DNA from: Polytrichum commune
Taxonomy: Eukaryota > Streptophyta > Polytrichopsida > Polytrichales > Polytrichaceae
NCBI GenBank assembly: GCA_950295325.1
Contig: OX485807.1
Location: forward strand, 37,790,440-37,854,439
Length of the DNA: 64,000 bases
Reading direction: 5' to 3'
Part shown: piece by piece, positions 1 to 11,364 of the stretch
How the letters are laid out: every line of letters begins with the position of its first letter
How positions within the stretch are numbered: position 1 is the stretch's first letter
Program-made: the position numbers and the translations under genes
Notes under the pieces: generated by a model
Told to the model about the DNA's origin: nothing
The model's input: the letters and a program-made list of their open reading frames with translations, nothing else
Databases searched by the model: none

Positions 1-10
1 GGTGTTGCAA

Positions 11-450
11 GCTCAATGTGGTGTGGACACATAAGTTGCACATCCGGAGAACACTAAGATGACATAACACTTGCACCGTATCAAGGTCGGGAGGACAGTA
101 GATTATGCTCAAGCTATGCGCCATTGTGGAGCTGGAAATAGGTTGGTTAGGTGTGGGCATGATGATTTGCCCATTGCTGCTAGGGCCCCTCTGCAACATA
201 CTCTTGAGTGGAAATTCTTGAATTGAAGTCTTTGGTGAGTGTGCCACTTGCGAGGAAGTGCACAAAGGTACGGTGATCTCCACTTCTATCTCATGCCTTG
301 GGCATCTACATTTGGGAGGAGTTGCAGATGCCAAAGGGTGGATGGAAGATCCTTCTTAAATCTTTATGTGCATTATGTAGTTTGTGGTCCTCTTGGGCAA
401 TGCTATGATTTTGTGTAGGTTAAGCATTTGGCATTGACCAAACCTTTATT
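11..450 (+). pseudogene. Decayed duplicate of the PP2A-B55 5' region (5'UTR, exon 1, start of intron 1)
   Basis: This stretch is colinear with 2211-2800. Position 11 (GCTCAATGTGGTG) matches 2211 (GCTGAGTGCGGTG). The stretch CTTGAGTGGAAATTCT occurs in both, and CGAGGAAGTGCACAAAGGTA at 251-270 matches the exon 1 end and splice donor at 2541-2560. Matches then continue into intron 1 (TACATTTGGGAG; GTGTAGGT). The interval between the two anchors is about 256 bp here against 346 bp in the gene, so about 90 bp has been lost. Many differences are C to T or G to A at CpG sites of the intact copy. The exon frame is broken by indels and a stop, and no later exon follows before the real gene. I infer a tandem duplication of the gene's 5' end that has decayed; its upstream limit lies outside the window. 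Confidence 0.8.
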
Positions 451-944
451 TGAGCTCTTGTTTGAAGGATAACATTGTCCAACATAGCTTCTGTTACAAA
501 TGTGTATTGGTATATTGATGAATCTATTGCCACTCCCATATTTAATGCCCTTTGATCTTGCCCCAAATGATGTAGTTCCTCTTTTCATGCTTCGTTCTTT
601 TTCTATGTTCTTCATCTTCCTTTGTGTAATCACAATCTTAATCTTGGGAGCATGTGGGCAACTGTGTAGCATATATTAAAATTTTCCAATGTTGACCTAC
701 TTGAAAAATACATCAACCACTACCAACGAACCTTAATGTTGCACACATGCTCTTAATATGCTCATCCCAACATAGTCGCAATTGACTAATTATGGGGAAG
801 CATATGCTCAAAATGGTTTTGAACCATGAGAATTATTTAAACATTTTCACCTTCAACTTACATGAATGCTACAATTCCCATGCAAATTCACATTCTACAA
901 TATATACAATGGGAGGAGTTCTTCAAAAGGGCTCTACACATTTC
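451..944. other. Intergenic, no gene seen
   Basis: AT-rich sequence with no frame or repeat that I can assign. Weak similarity to intron 1 of the PP2A gene may continue into the first part of it. Confidence 0.5.
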
Positions 945-984
945 TTTTCTTTTCTTTTCTTTTCTTTGGGGGGGGGGGGGGGGG
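945..984 (+). repeat. TTTTC repeat followed by poly-G tract
   Basis: Several TTTTC units run straight into a G tract of about 18 bases. Low-complexity sequence; the tract length may not be exact in an assembly. Confidence 0.8.
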
Positions 985-1207
985 AGGGATGGGGGCATAT
1001 ATCATCCTTAAAACACTCGGAGAAAATTTGTTGTGCTAACAAGCGGGCATTCTTTTGGGAAATGTCCCCTTTTTTAGGGCACAACATTATGGGGGATGAG
1101 GCCATTATGGGTGCACTGTGCCACATGAATCTCCCTTGTGTCTTAAGTAGGGGAAGAGCACGAGGAGGGCTTTCCAAAATATCCAAACCATACCCCTCTT
1201 TCGGGGC

Positions 1208-1552
1208 CTTCCCCTATATCAGAGCCCAACATTTTCCTTTCTAATTGCACCCATACCCAAACCATGCCCATGAGCAGCGACCTATGCCCACCCATGCCCA
1301 CCCATAGTATGACATGTGCGCACCCATGCCCACACATAGCATGACATGTGCCCACCCATGCCCACCCATGCTATTCAAATTGCGCCCATGTATTAAAAAA
1401 TTATGTAATGTGTAATGTGTAATTGTGTAATTGTGCCCCACCCATGCCCACCCATGCCCACCCATGAACAATAATATTGCACCCATGCCCACCCAAAACC
1501 CATGGGCATGGGCATGGGTATGGGCGCCCAATGTAGGGCTCTGCCCTATACA
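1208..1552. repeat. Inverted-repeat element built around a CCCACCCATG minisatellite
   Basis: The outer ends are inverted copies of one another. The left end reads CCCTATATCAGAGCCCAACA. The right end, read in reverse complement, gives a TATAGGGCAGAGCCCTACAT version. Both are followed inward by GCACCCATACCCA-like sequence. The interior is a run of CCCACCCATG units on both sides of a short AT-rich spacer. No coding sequence is credible here: long frames across it are products of the repeat. I could not find a target-site duplication. Confidence 0.6.
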
Positions 1553-1650
1553 TAACATCTCACACGCTACAAAACAACAACAAGTCACCATAATTAGAAG
1601 AGAACGCGAAGGACGAACAAGAAAAATGCATGTTGTGTTATCCACAAGCA

Positions 1651-1690
1651 CTCTCTCTCTCTCCCTCTCTTCTTCTCTCGACTCTCTGTC
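1651..1690 (+). repeat. CT-rich microsatellite
   Basis: A run of CTCTCT with interruptions. Low complexity. Confidence 0.8.
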
Positions 1691-2040
1691 TCTACAAACT
1701 TGACATGAAAATTGACATCAAAAATCTCCAATGTGCATTGCGAGTATGTTGGAAGGGACCAGCCAAAACATTGGAAAGGTAGGCTTTTACTGGGGCCCTT
1801 GCCATGGTTGAAGCCACGTCATCGCAGGTGATTGGCGATGGCAAGTATCCGCTCATCACAGTGGGAGCCTGGGAGGAGTCGCAGTATGCTCTGTTCCAAG
1901 TTACAAAGGCCTCAACAAACACACTTGGGGGTTGGGGGGGGGGGGGGGACACGAGGCGGGCAGGGGGATCTTACGGGCAGCACAAGAAAACAGCCAGTAT
2001 TCGGCAAGCGCTAGCGGAGGGCGGGCAGGGGGAATTGTAG
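1691..2040 (+). other. Upstream sequence of the PP2A-B55 gene
   Basis: Includes a poly-G tract near 1936-1948. Base composition becomes GC- and CpG-richer towards the gene. No core promoter element is clear enough to call. Confidence 0.4.
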
Positions 2041-2079
2041 ACTCTGTTCTCGGGCAGCTTCTCTCTCTTCTCTCTTGTG

Positions 2080-2123
<44 letters not shown>

Positions 2124-2433
2124 CTGTCTCTATCTCTCTGCTAAACTTGCACAGTCTCGCCGCTCCGCGCTGGCCATACGCGATGCTCGTCAGTCGATTG
2201 CTGGTTCCAAGCTGAGTGCGGTGAAGACGCATGGATTGCGCGTCCCGGGAGCATTCAGACGACGTAAGATGCGGTCCATTTGGAGGTCGGTGCAGGGAGA
2301 AGGAGCTCCCGGAGGCGATGGAAGAGCGGGGGGCACCAATTAGGGATCCAATGTGGTAGTGGGGGACATTAGGTTGTGGTGGGGCTAGGCGCCGTTGCGG
2401 AGCAGGAGGGAGACTGGGCCGAGTGGCGGAGTG
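2041..2433 (+). promoter_or_regulatory. Probable 5'UTR/promoter-proximal region with CT microsatellite (2083-2122)
   Basis: A CT run of about 40 bases is followed by CpG-rich sequence up to the PP2A-B55 start codon. CT-rich tracts near transcription starts are common in plant 5' leaders. The region from 2211 onward is shared with the decayed duplicate at the left edge of the window. The exact transcription start cannot be read from sequence. Confidence 0.5.
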
Positions 2434-5400
2434 ATGATCAGTGGTGCAAGCGGGGCTCCCGCTGGCGCTGGGGCCCCTGCGCAACCTCAACCTGGGCTTG
2501 AGTGGAAATTCTCTCAAGTGTTCGGTGAGCGCGCTATCGGCGAGGAAGTGCAAGAAGGTAGGACGATCTCCCGTTTATTCGTCGCCTGAGTGCAGAAGCG
2601 GTAGGGCGGTTCTTTGTGCGTGGTGTGTGTTCCGCTGGGTTCATGTACATTTGGGAGTAGGCGCGAATGAGAGGATGGAGATCGTGGTTGATTCTCTAGG
2701 CTTGTTGTTCATGGAGGTTCTTAGTCCTTTTTGCTGCAGTTGAGATTATGCGAAGCTGTGGGTTTGGTGTAGGTCAACATTGATCGAGTCGCTAGTTAGT
2801 TGCTGGTTTAAAGTGTTCACTAGTTTTATTTGCAACGGATGCCTTTATACAGAATCGTATTGTCATTTTCACCTCTAGTAGAGTCACGTGTTCCTTGCCC
2901 CTGCCTCAAATGACGAAAGGAATCTCGTAGCTCGTTCTCCTCCCCTCCGGACTTTCTCTCCCTTTTCTAATTGAGGTCCTAGTTGTCGCAGTAGATGGAT
3001 ATGTCGCTTCGACGACTCAAATTTGACTTGAAAGTGAAGGTTTTTATGTTCAGTGTGGCATACTATTTCGAGAACAGTTTTCCTACTCTTGATTAGGTCT
3101 TGGCGTTCAGGCTTTGATCCGGCGTAGGAGGATTTTTCATTTCTTCTCATACGAGTGAGCAGTAGAAGAAAAGTCAAAGTTTATTCTGAGAGTTTATGGT
3201 GATCCAAATGGAATTACGGCACTTTTCAAAATTCCTGGCACGTCTGAGTATTCCTCTTTTTTTGTGTGCATGGAGTTACTAGTTTGAACTTTAGTTTGCT
3301 TTGTGATGGATCTGCAAAGTTGTTATTTTCGTCTTTGTTAAAGCTCACCTTCTGAAGATGATTGTGAACTTCTGACTGCAAATGCCCTGGCAGTTGTCGT
3401 GGTGGTCCATGGTGGATTCTGGTAGACACATATCGTTTTGTGTCACTCAGTTGCCAAGTCAACCTGGCGAACTATCCTCTCTAACTGAAAAGCAAAAGTT
3501 CAATTAGATGTCAATGTAGTCCACAGATATTGTACTTGTATAATAGATGATCAATGTGTTTACTCTCCCACGATTGGGGTATTTCTATGAAAGTCACTGT
3601 TATGTCTTCCTGTATTGTACGTTTCCAATAAGAATGTGGAAATACTGTGGTCGATGAAGCTACATTGGTTCTCATAGTGCACAATTCCTCATACCATTAA
3701 TGTTTGTCATTTGATACATGTAATGACAAAATTGTATGGGAAATTATACAAGAATGTGCTGTGAATATAGGAGCAATCTTGTGTGCATGTATGGGTTGAT
3801 TCCTTTTGATTTTCTTCCTTTGCCTGATGCATTGGACACTCCCAGATATAGTCAGGTTTTTGTCAATTGTTTATTTTGCTTTTTTTTTTCTGCCACGCTT
3901 GGGCATAAAGAATAAGAACTCTGCAAATGGAAGTTAATGGTGCAACTCATTTTGAACTTGAATCCAGAGTTTTATGCTAGCTCCTCTCTGACCAGTATTC
4001 TTATGTGTTGCTGTTAACAGTTGACATTATCTCGGCTATCGAGTTTGATAAAAGTGGGGAGCATTTGGCAACTGGTGATCGTGGAGGGCGAGTTGTGCTC
4101 TTTGAGAGAACAGATGGCAGAGATGTGAGTTCTCTTTGGTGCTTATTGGCTTTGCTATGTTTTTCATCAGCATGTTAGAGCTAGTTCACATGGGTCCCAA
4201 GTCCTTAGTCCCAAGTCACTTGAGGTCAATCTGTGCAATCTCAACCGTCAGGAGCATGGAAGTTCGGACTTAACACTTCACACAGGTCCCAAGTCCTAAG
4301 TCCCAACTATGACATGGATGCCTACCTCGCAACGCTATTTGGAGGTGAGGCTTGGGACTTGTGTTGTAAGTTGGGTCCAGGAGAAAGCTAGACCCTACTC
4401 TGAACCCAAGTCCCACAAATATTTTTGCATAAAATAATGAAGATCCGACTTTGAAGATCATTCATCTTATTTTAGTGGTTACTTGAGGCTCACAAATTAG
4501 GACTTTGGCTCCATGTTGAGACACAAGTGGGACTTGGGACTTGGGACCCCGTGTGAACTAGCCTTTAGAGTGCATATGAATTGTGAAGTGCTGGCACCAA
4601 TATTGACTTAGTGTCCACTTCAAGTGACCAGCTTAAGAATGATGTACTCTAGGAGGTTGTGGGAAAGTCATCCTCATTCTCATCAAGGAGTACTTTTTGG
4701 GGGGTGGACCGTTGATGCTATTTGTATCAAGTTTGTGAGTGCCTTTCAATTGACAGCCATACCAAAGCAACTGAATTTTCGGTTGTGCAGTTGGCATGGC
4801 CATCATAGTAGCCTCAAAAGGCCATTGAATGTAGTTAAGAACTTTTTGTTGGTTGTTGCTCTACTGCTAGTTCTAATGTATTGAGGTCATGGTATGTCAG
4901 TTGTGTGGCATCTGGATGTTGTTGTTTTGGCAAGTTTATGAGCTTGTGTTAAATTTAAATGTGCAGCAAAGAACCCGGAGGGAGTTGGAGAAGGTTGATT
5001 CAATGGGACCAAGGCATCCAGAATATCGGTACTCAACCGAGTTCCAAAGTCATGAGCCTGAGGTAAAATGGAGGATTGATTAGGTTGACTTTGGGAGCAG
5101 CTGTTAAGGGCCAAGGAGTGATATGGTTCTTCTCATGAGACCAGTTAAATCCTGTTATATGATCCGTTGTAAATGTGACAATGTGGCAAACAGAGAACAA
5201 CTAAACTGACTTGAGGTTCTGGATGACATGGATGAAGCAGCTAAACTGGAGTGTTGCAACTTCTGTTTCTGTAGAGCTTAAGAGTTGTATTATGCACATG
5301 TCCATGCTGTGTAGTTGAAAAGTTTTGGAATGATGTGAATGTAACACGGTGTGGTTTTGTTTTGCAGTTTGATTACTTGAAGAGTTTGGAGATAGAAGAG

Positions 5401-8400
5401 AAGATCAATAAAATCAGGTGGTGCCAGACCGCCAACGGTGCAAGGTTCCTACTTTCCACAAACGACAAGACCATTAAATTATGGAAGGTACCTCCAGCAA
5501 AGGGTGCAAGAACATTGGTGTGACGTAGCTATGCAGCAGCGAGCTTGAGCTTGGATGATTATGGTGGTGATTTAGGATTTGTGAGTGGTACCTTGACTAG
5601 GGATATGGTGATAAAGGAAGACATTGTGTTCCATGTTTGACACAAGAACAGAAAATCTATAAGGTGTTTCTGTAGTTTATTTTGTGGGGTATCTTTTAAG
5701 GTGACTACATCCTAGTGCTGTGAGGTGTTTCTGTTCTCTCCACAAGTATTGACCTTAAGGGTGTTTGGTATTGTTCCACAACTATGTCGAAAGTGTAAGG
5801 AAATTTGTGGGGTGGTTGGAGTGGTTAAGTTTTGTTTTTGTGGGAAGTTGCGTTGTTTAGGATTTGGAGTGAATAAGCAACCCCAACATTACATGGGTTC
5901 TGATGGCGAAGTGGATATCTGTCCACAGGTGACAGAGAAGAAGTTGAAACAAGTTTCAAATTTGAACATAGAACCTTCAGCACGAGCAAACGGCAAGCCA
6001 TTAACGGATGGCGCGGTGCTTAACCCAAAGGGTTTTCCACTGCGGTCATCAATGAACGGTGGGCCATTGAGCCGGCCTGGTCCAGTGATGAATCCTGACT
6101 TTGAATTTCCCCCGGGTGGCATCCCATCGCTGCATCTTCCAATGGTACTTGTGCTGCTAACATTTTGCTATGGATATGGGAGTGGGTTGTTTTTTGAATC
6201 CTGGATGCAGTGTCCAGTTTGCGCTGTTGTTCACACGTGCATGATGACAACATGGAGAAGTGCATGAAGTGATGAGGAATGTTGAAAAGGATAAGAAGTC
6301 AGTTGATTGCAGAGTGGGTGGAAGCATTGGAAGACTAAGTGGCGTGTGGTACGATGGAATGCAGGTGTGGAGTAACGAGACTGCATTAGTGGCAAGATGT
6401 AGGAGAGTTTATGCGAACGCTCATGCATATCACATCAACTCCATCTCCAACAACAGGTGCTTTCATCCCGGGCCATCCAATTTGGTGAAATGTGGAGTGA
6501 TAGGTGGAGGATATGTTGGGTTGATTGGTGGATTATGGGAGGAGGGGGGAGGCACAGTTAGGGATAAGGAATCTTAAATGTTTGTTGTGTCCAATGTGCA
6601 GTGACTGTGAGACATACATTTCTGCAGACGATTTGAGAATAAACCTTTGGAACCTGGAAGTTAGTGACCAAAGTTTCAACATTGTTGACATCAAACCGGT
6701 CAACATGGAGGACCTGACAGGTCTGGATCTGTCCAGGAGACCCTGAAGCTCAGCGGTAGCGATTGGGCATTGTAAGGGGTTGGGATTTGAATGTTGTGAG
6801 TAATTGGACACGATATGCAAGAAGGCAATGTTGCAAGATAATGTGAAAAGTGAGTGGGTATTTAATGAGGTTATGGGCATGGTGTTATACAGAACAAAGT
6901 TAGTGACTGTGATGGTTGTGGGTTGGGTTGGGTTGGGGATGAACAGAGGTGATCACGTCTGCGGAGTTTCACCCAACACATTGCAACATGTTAGCATACA
7001 GTAGCAGCAAGGGTTCTATTCGACTAATTGACATGCGCCAATCAGCCCTTTGTGATAGATATACGAAACTGTATGTTGGTCCTCTCCGAATCTTTTGGGG
7101 CACGGGGTGTGAAAGCACAGAAGTTTGTTCCACTGAATAGGTGACGGAGGGGCGGAATGCGTAGCATGATTATTGTGGTTTGATGTGGTTGGCGATTATG
7201 TTGGGTGTAGTATTGAATTTGATGGTTGCAATTGTGATTTATTTAGTGTGGAATGGGTTGGGATCAGATTTGAGGAGACGGAACCACCGGGAACCAGATC
7301 CTTTTTCACAGAGATTATTGCCTCCATTTCTGACATCAAATTTGCAAGAGGTGGTCGCTACATCCTGAGTCGGGACTACATGACCCTGAAGGTTTGCACC
7401 ATCTATCTGGAATAGTGTGGATAGGATGGTCGAAGATGAGGGCGTTGTGGTGCTTGTGGAATCCTTGAATGCAGATTGAAAGATATAGTAGTGAATGTGT
7501 GGGAGTGTGGATACATTCTGAATGTACCAGGATTTTTGGGTCCGTTCTTCGTTTGTAATGTATATTGTAATTTTGTTGGACTGAGCATGTAAGGTGATTG
7601 ATGGGCATAAAATAGTGAGAATGGATAAATGTAGTTGTTGAAGTTGTTAGTAGCTGATGATGGAATTTGAGTATTGATGTAAATAGTGAATCTGTTTGAA
7701 TAAAAGGTGCAGCTTGATTGAGCGTTGGTTTGCCTTGTACAGTTATGGGATGTGAATATGGAAGCTGCTCCTGTTGCTACATTTAAAGTGCATGAGTACT
7801 TGCGACCAAGGGTACTCCTCCTAACTTTTGAGCAGATATTGTTGAGTTGGACTGTGGTGTGATGATGCTGGTCTAGTTTGTGTGTAATGGTTTTGTGGGA
7901 ATTTAACGGTGATGCTTACTTGAGAATGCTTATTGATTGTTGTTCGTGGCTTTGTGCAGCTTTGTGACCTTTATGAGAATGACTCTATATTTGATAAATT
8001 CGAGTGTTGTCTTAGTGGGGATGGCATGCGTGTTGCAACTGGTTCATACAGGTATATCTCATATGTTTGTGGTATGCATATGAAGTGATGGTGTTGTTGT
8101 GGTGGGTAGCTATGGTGGTCTCCAAACCATCTTGAGAGGGATATCCCTTGTCATTTAGGGTAGGGGATAAATGAGGGTTCTTTTTAGTGTGCAGAACACA
8201 TGTAGTTTAGTTGATATTTGATGGCTGAGGAGATTTGTGTGGATCTGCTTGTTTTTCAGCAACTTGTTCCGAGTATTTGGTGCTAGCCCTGGAAGTGAAG
8301 AGGCATCTACTTTGGAAGCCAGCAAGAGTCCAAATAGGTATCTTTTTGCACTCGGATGCTGATACCACTGTTTATTTATGCTTGGCTTTGATCCGTCACT

Positions 8401-9266
8401 GACTTGGAAGAGGACAATAGAGATTGTAAGGACACAGCAGAGTGCCGTTTTGATATCACTACGTATGTTGTGATTGCAAGTGTAGCTGTTTGGTCACTGC
8501 AAAATTTAGAGTGGGAGGGATTGATGAAGGCCTATCATTGAGCAACTTTATCACACTTATACTTGAAGTGGAAGGAGCTTCTTGAGAGTCTGGGTTAATA
8601 TCATTTACGGTTGTCAATTGTGGTTTGGGAGTTTAGAGTAGTGTCGTGTATGAAGTGCCCAGACTTAAGATCAAGACTATACTTATTCATGTGCCGGTTA
8701 TTTTGTGGTTTGCAAATGTTGAAGGCGAGTAGTGACACCTCCCTCTAGACCTGGAAGTCGACTTGCCAACCTTGCCCGTGGACGTCGTGAAAATCGACGA
8801 GGTGGGTATTGATCTCTACATACCAAAAATCGAAGTGGGCACATAGCAGTGTAGAGTGGACATATATGCAAGTTGTTTACAAGTTTCAAGACACCACATG
8901 TATCCATTGCCAAATTACTGCATTGATGGTATGAGTTGTATGACAATGCATGGTGTGTCTTGAGGGTCTTGAAATGTAGTGATGTACTTGCATGAGATTT
9001 AGAGCCAAAGATTAGAAAAATAGGCAGTCTTGTGGTATCTGCAGTTTTGTGTTTAGTACTTTGTGTCTTTGTGGAGGTTTTTGCATGGAGGGAATGTGTG
9101 GAATGACAATGGTTTGTGGCAATGAATAGCAGGGGATAGTCCAGGTGTGGAGCCCAATGGAGGGATGTATGATTTTACATCAAAGCTGCTCCATTTAGCG
9201 TGGCATCCGGCAGCCAATGTGATTGCCTGTGCTGCGTCCAACAGCTTGTACATGTACTATGCCTAG
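2434..9266 (+). CDS. Serine/threonine protein phosphatase 2A, 55-kDa regulatory subunit B (B55)
   Basis: Fourteen exons: 2434-2557, 4021-4124, 4967-5062, 5368-5487, 5929-6144, 6365-6456, 6602-6720, 6947-7070, 7268-7391, 7743-7811, 7960-8051, 8260-8337, 8725-8801, 9133-9266. They sum to 1569 nt, an open frame of 522 residues plus stop, with GT and AG at every intron. Family landmarks in order are [135 protein letters not shown] and the C-terminal [21 protein letters not shown]55 is a seven-bladed WD40 propeller that directs the PP2A A/C core to substrates. An in-frame ATG at 2395 would add 13 residues; 2434 is preferred because it gives a length close to plant homologues. The segment encoded by 5929-6144 is the least conserved, as is usual for this loop. 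Intron 2 holds a MITE. Confidence 0.96.
4178..4564. mobile_element. Harbinger-like MITE inside PP2A-B55 intron 2
   Basis: Terminal inverted repeats: left GAGCTAGTTCACATGGGTCC; right end in reverse complement AGGCTAGTTCACACGGGGTC. The flanks are TTA at 4175-4177 and TTA at 4565-4567, the 3-bp duplication expected for PIF/Harbinger elements. No transposase. CCCAAGTCC motifs recur inside both ends. Length 387 bp. It lies in the same orientation-neutral position as an intronic passenger and spares both splice sites. Confidence 0.8.
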
Positions 9267-9879
9267 GATCACTTGTTTTTTTTTTTTCTTCAGTAAAATC
9301 ATCTTGCACTTGCAAGATCTCTTCCTTGCCTATTTGTGCACTGGCTGGACTTACTATTTGTTTACTGATGAATTTGGGAGTGTCCATCTCAATCGGGATG
9401 TCCATGGCATTGACTAGAAACATATTTGTTCAATTGAAATTGGTAATTGATTGGAAGCAAGTGACTATCTGAGCAGAAAAGTACATCCAGTGTGGTTCAC
9501 GAATGAATGAGTGCAGTTGGCCAGTTTTAATGTCTTGGATGTCTTTTCTCAACTTCATTAACCTTTGGACCCATTGCTCCATGACATTTTGAGACTATGG
9601 TGTTTTGAGTGATAGCTTGCTAGAAATCTCTTGAAAAACAGAGTAAGATGTGGCAATTAGCTTATTGGACAGATCTTAGCGAGCTACACAATGACATTTC
9701 ATTTGCTTCATTTGGACAAAATATAAGCTAGACATGAATATCACAGGTACTGTGTTTGAACTTGGAAAGTCTATAGTGTTCAAATCGTTGGGCAGAAACT
9801 GATCATCTCAAGCAGAAGCACCTATCACGGACACCCTTCCTAAAGTGGTCAGTATCTTCTAGATACTAGCAAGTCTATC
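9267..9879 (+). other. 3' flank of PP2A-B55
   Basis: Presumed 3'UTR followed by intergenic DNA. It includes a T tract near 9279. No further gene is seen. The last part may be the degraded upstream portion of the LINE reverse transcriptase that follows. Confidence 0.5.
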
Positions 9880-10670
9880 TATGTAGAACGCTCTAGGACA
9901 ATTGTACATTGGTAACCTTTGGTAAACAAGAATGTATCCTTTCTCCCACACTACTTGAGACATACTTGGATGAGATCGACATGGATTCACTATGTTTACT
10001 CAACACATCGGTTTCCATTCTCCTTTATGCCAATGATGCTGACTTGCTTTCCAGATCAAGAGCATGCTCACAAAAGACTTTTCTACAAGCTTTATGAGTT
10101 TTTCATTTCTTTTGGTTTTTCATGTCAGATTTTCTTGGAACAAAAATATGATCTTTGATTGAAACAAAAGGAAATTCAACCAAGAGGGATTTTCCTATGT
10201 AAGTACTCAATAGAGCTAACTCATCAATATAAATACCTCAGAGTTGATTTCTTCTCACATCTATTTTGAGTCATCAAGAAAAAGTAGAATGAATTGTAAG
10301 AATGAAAGCCTGGATGGCCATCTTGAGGAAAGTAGCATTAATTGGAGTCACATGTTGGGAACTCAAATCCCATATATTCAAACCTTTGGTGTTTCCATGT
10401 TTTACATATGATGCAAAGATATTAGGGAGAGGGGGGGAGAGGAGGTTTAGAAATTATTGATGGGTGTTCTAGAAAGGCATGAGGACTCATGTCGAAGTGC
10501 TCTTCGACATCCAAGATATGTTGTTGGTGTGGTTTTGTAACGTCTCTCAAAAAAAGAGAACAAAAATAAGAGGCATGATTCACCCAACCTTGAGCCTTGG
10601 ATACTTCCATCATGAGTTTAGAAGTAATATATCAAAAAAATATTATGAATCACAAATCTTATTGTTTTGA
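9880..10670 (+). mobile_element. Degenerate LINE (non-LTR) reverse transcriptase fragment
   Basis: Conceptual translation gives, in order, a ECILSPTLLETYLDEID segment (the family's QGCPLSPTLFxxYIDEL block), then SILLYANDADLLSRS (the catalytic YADD block, here YAND, with the second Asp in the wrong place), then LYEFFISFGFSC, then near 10228 QYKYLRVDFFSHLF (the YLGxDF block). A weakly recognisable connection domain follows at 10370-10670. Frameshifts and stops separate these pieces, and no endonuclease domain or poly-A tail was found, so it is a dead, probably truncated copy. The blocks are known from L1-type plant retroposons; the assignment rests on their order and spacing. Confidence 0.75.
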
Positions 10671-11364
10671 TGAAAAATCTGATAAGATTGGTTGAAATTA
10701 CATATAGACCGGTGAAATACTGCAAGCTTGATACAATGATGTTTGATCAAACTGTCAAAATGTCTTACAAGATAGGAGCACCTCATGTTGCATGACGGAT
10801 ATCCATCAACAAGAATTAAGATCAAGCTCTTGCAAGTGGTAGACAGTTTCAATAGTTCCGTCTTAAAATATTGATTTTCTTCTTCTTTTATTGGGGTTGG
10901 GGGAGGGGGGGGGGGGGCTAAGATACGCTTAATTGTATAGCAGGATCCATTCATTTCAAATCCTGAGCTCCATTTTAGGATATTTAGGCCAGTAAGGGTT
11001 AAGATCATCAGCCGTTCTCCTCGTTGCAGCCGACAATAACAACTAAAAAATGCTGCCAAGAACCTCAACAGTCGTCGAAGGCCCAACGATCCATCAATTC
11101 CTCCTCTCTACAAATGTGCGGAACAATCAGTCACCACAGAATTTCTACTAAAGCAATAACAAACTCGCTTTATTGATTTATAAGTTAAAACTATACAAAA
11201 CGGATAGAAATTATCCACTCAGGGATTGCACTGTGTACATAACATTGTGCACAAAGAAATGAACATTTATCTAGTTATCTAAGGTTCTTTATTTTCAAAC
11301 AATCCAAGAATATGATTAGCAGGCCTTCTTTGCATTGGATCTACAGTTGATGATTTTACTGCAG
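10671..11364. other. Intergenic between LINE remnant and SNAP gene
   Basis: Nothing coding is seen. A poly-G tract lies at about 10895-10918. The right part is presumably the 3'UTR and downstream sequence of the minus-strand SNAP gene. Confidence 0.5.

Noticed and set aside
1241-1651. His/Gly/Trp-rich frames over the CCCACCCATG array
   Set aside because: Products of the minisatellite, open in several frames and on both strands.
2011-2553. 180-residue minus-strand frame over PP2A exon 1
   Set aside because: It is the antisense shadow of the leader and exon 1, with an Arg/Glu run from the CT microsatellite.
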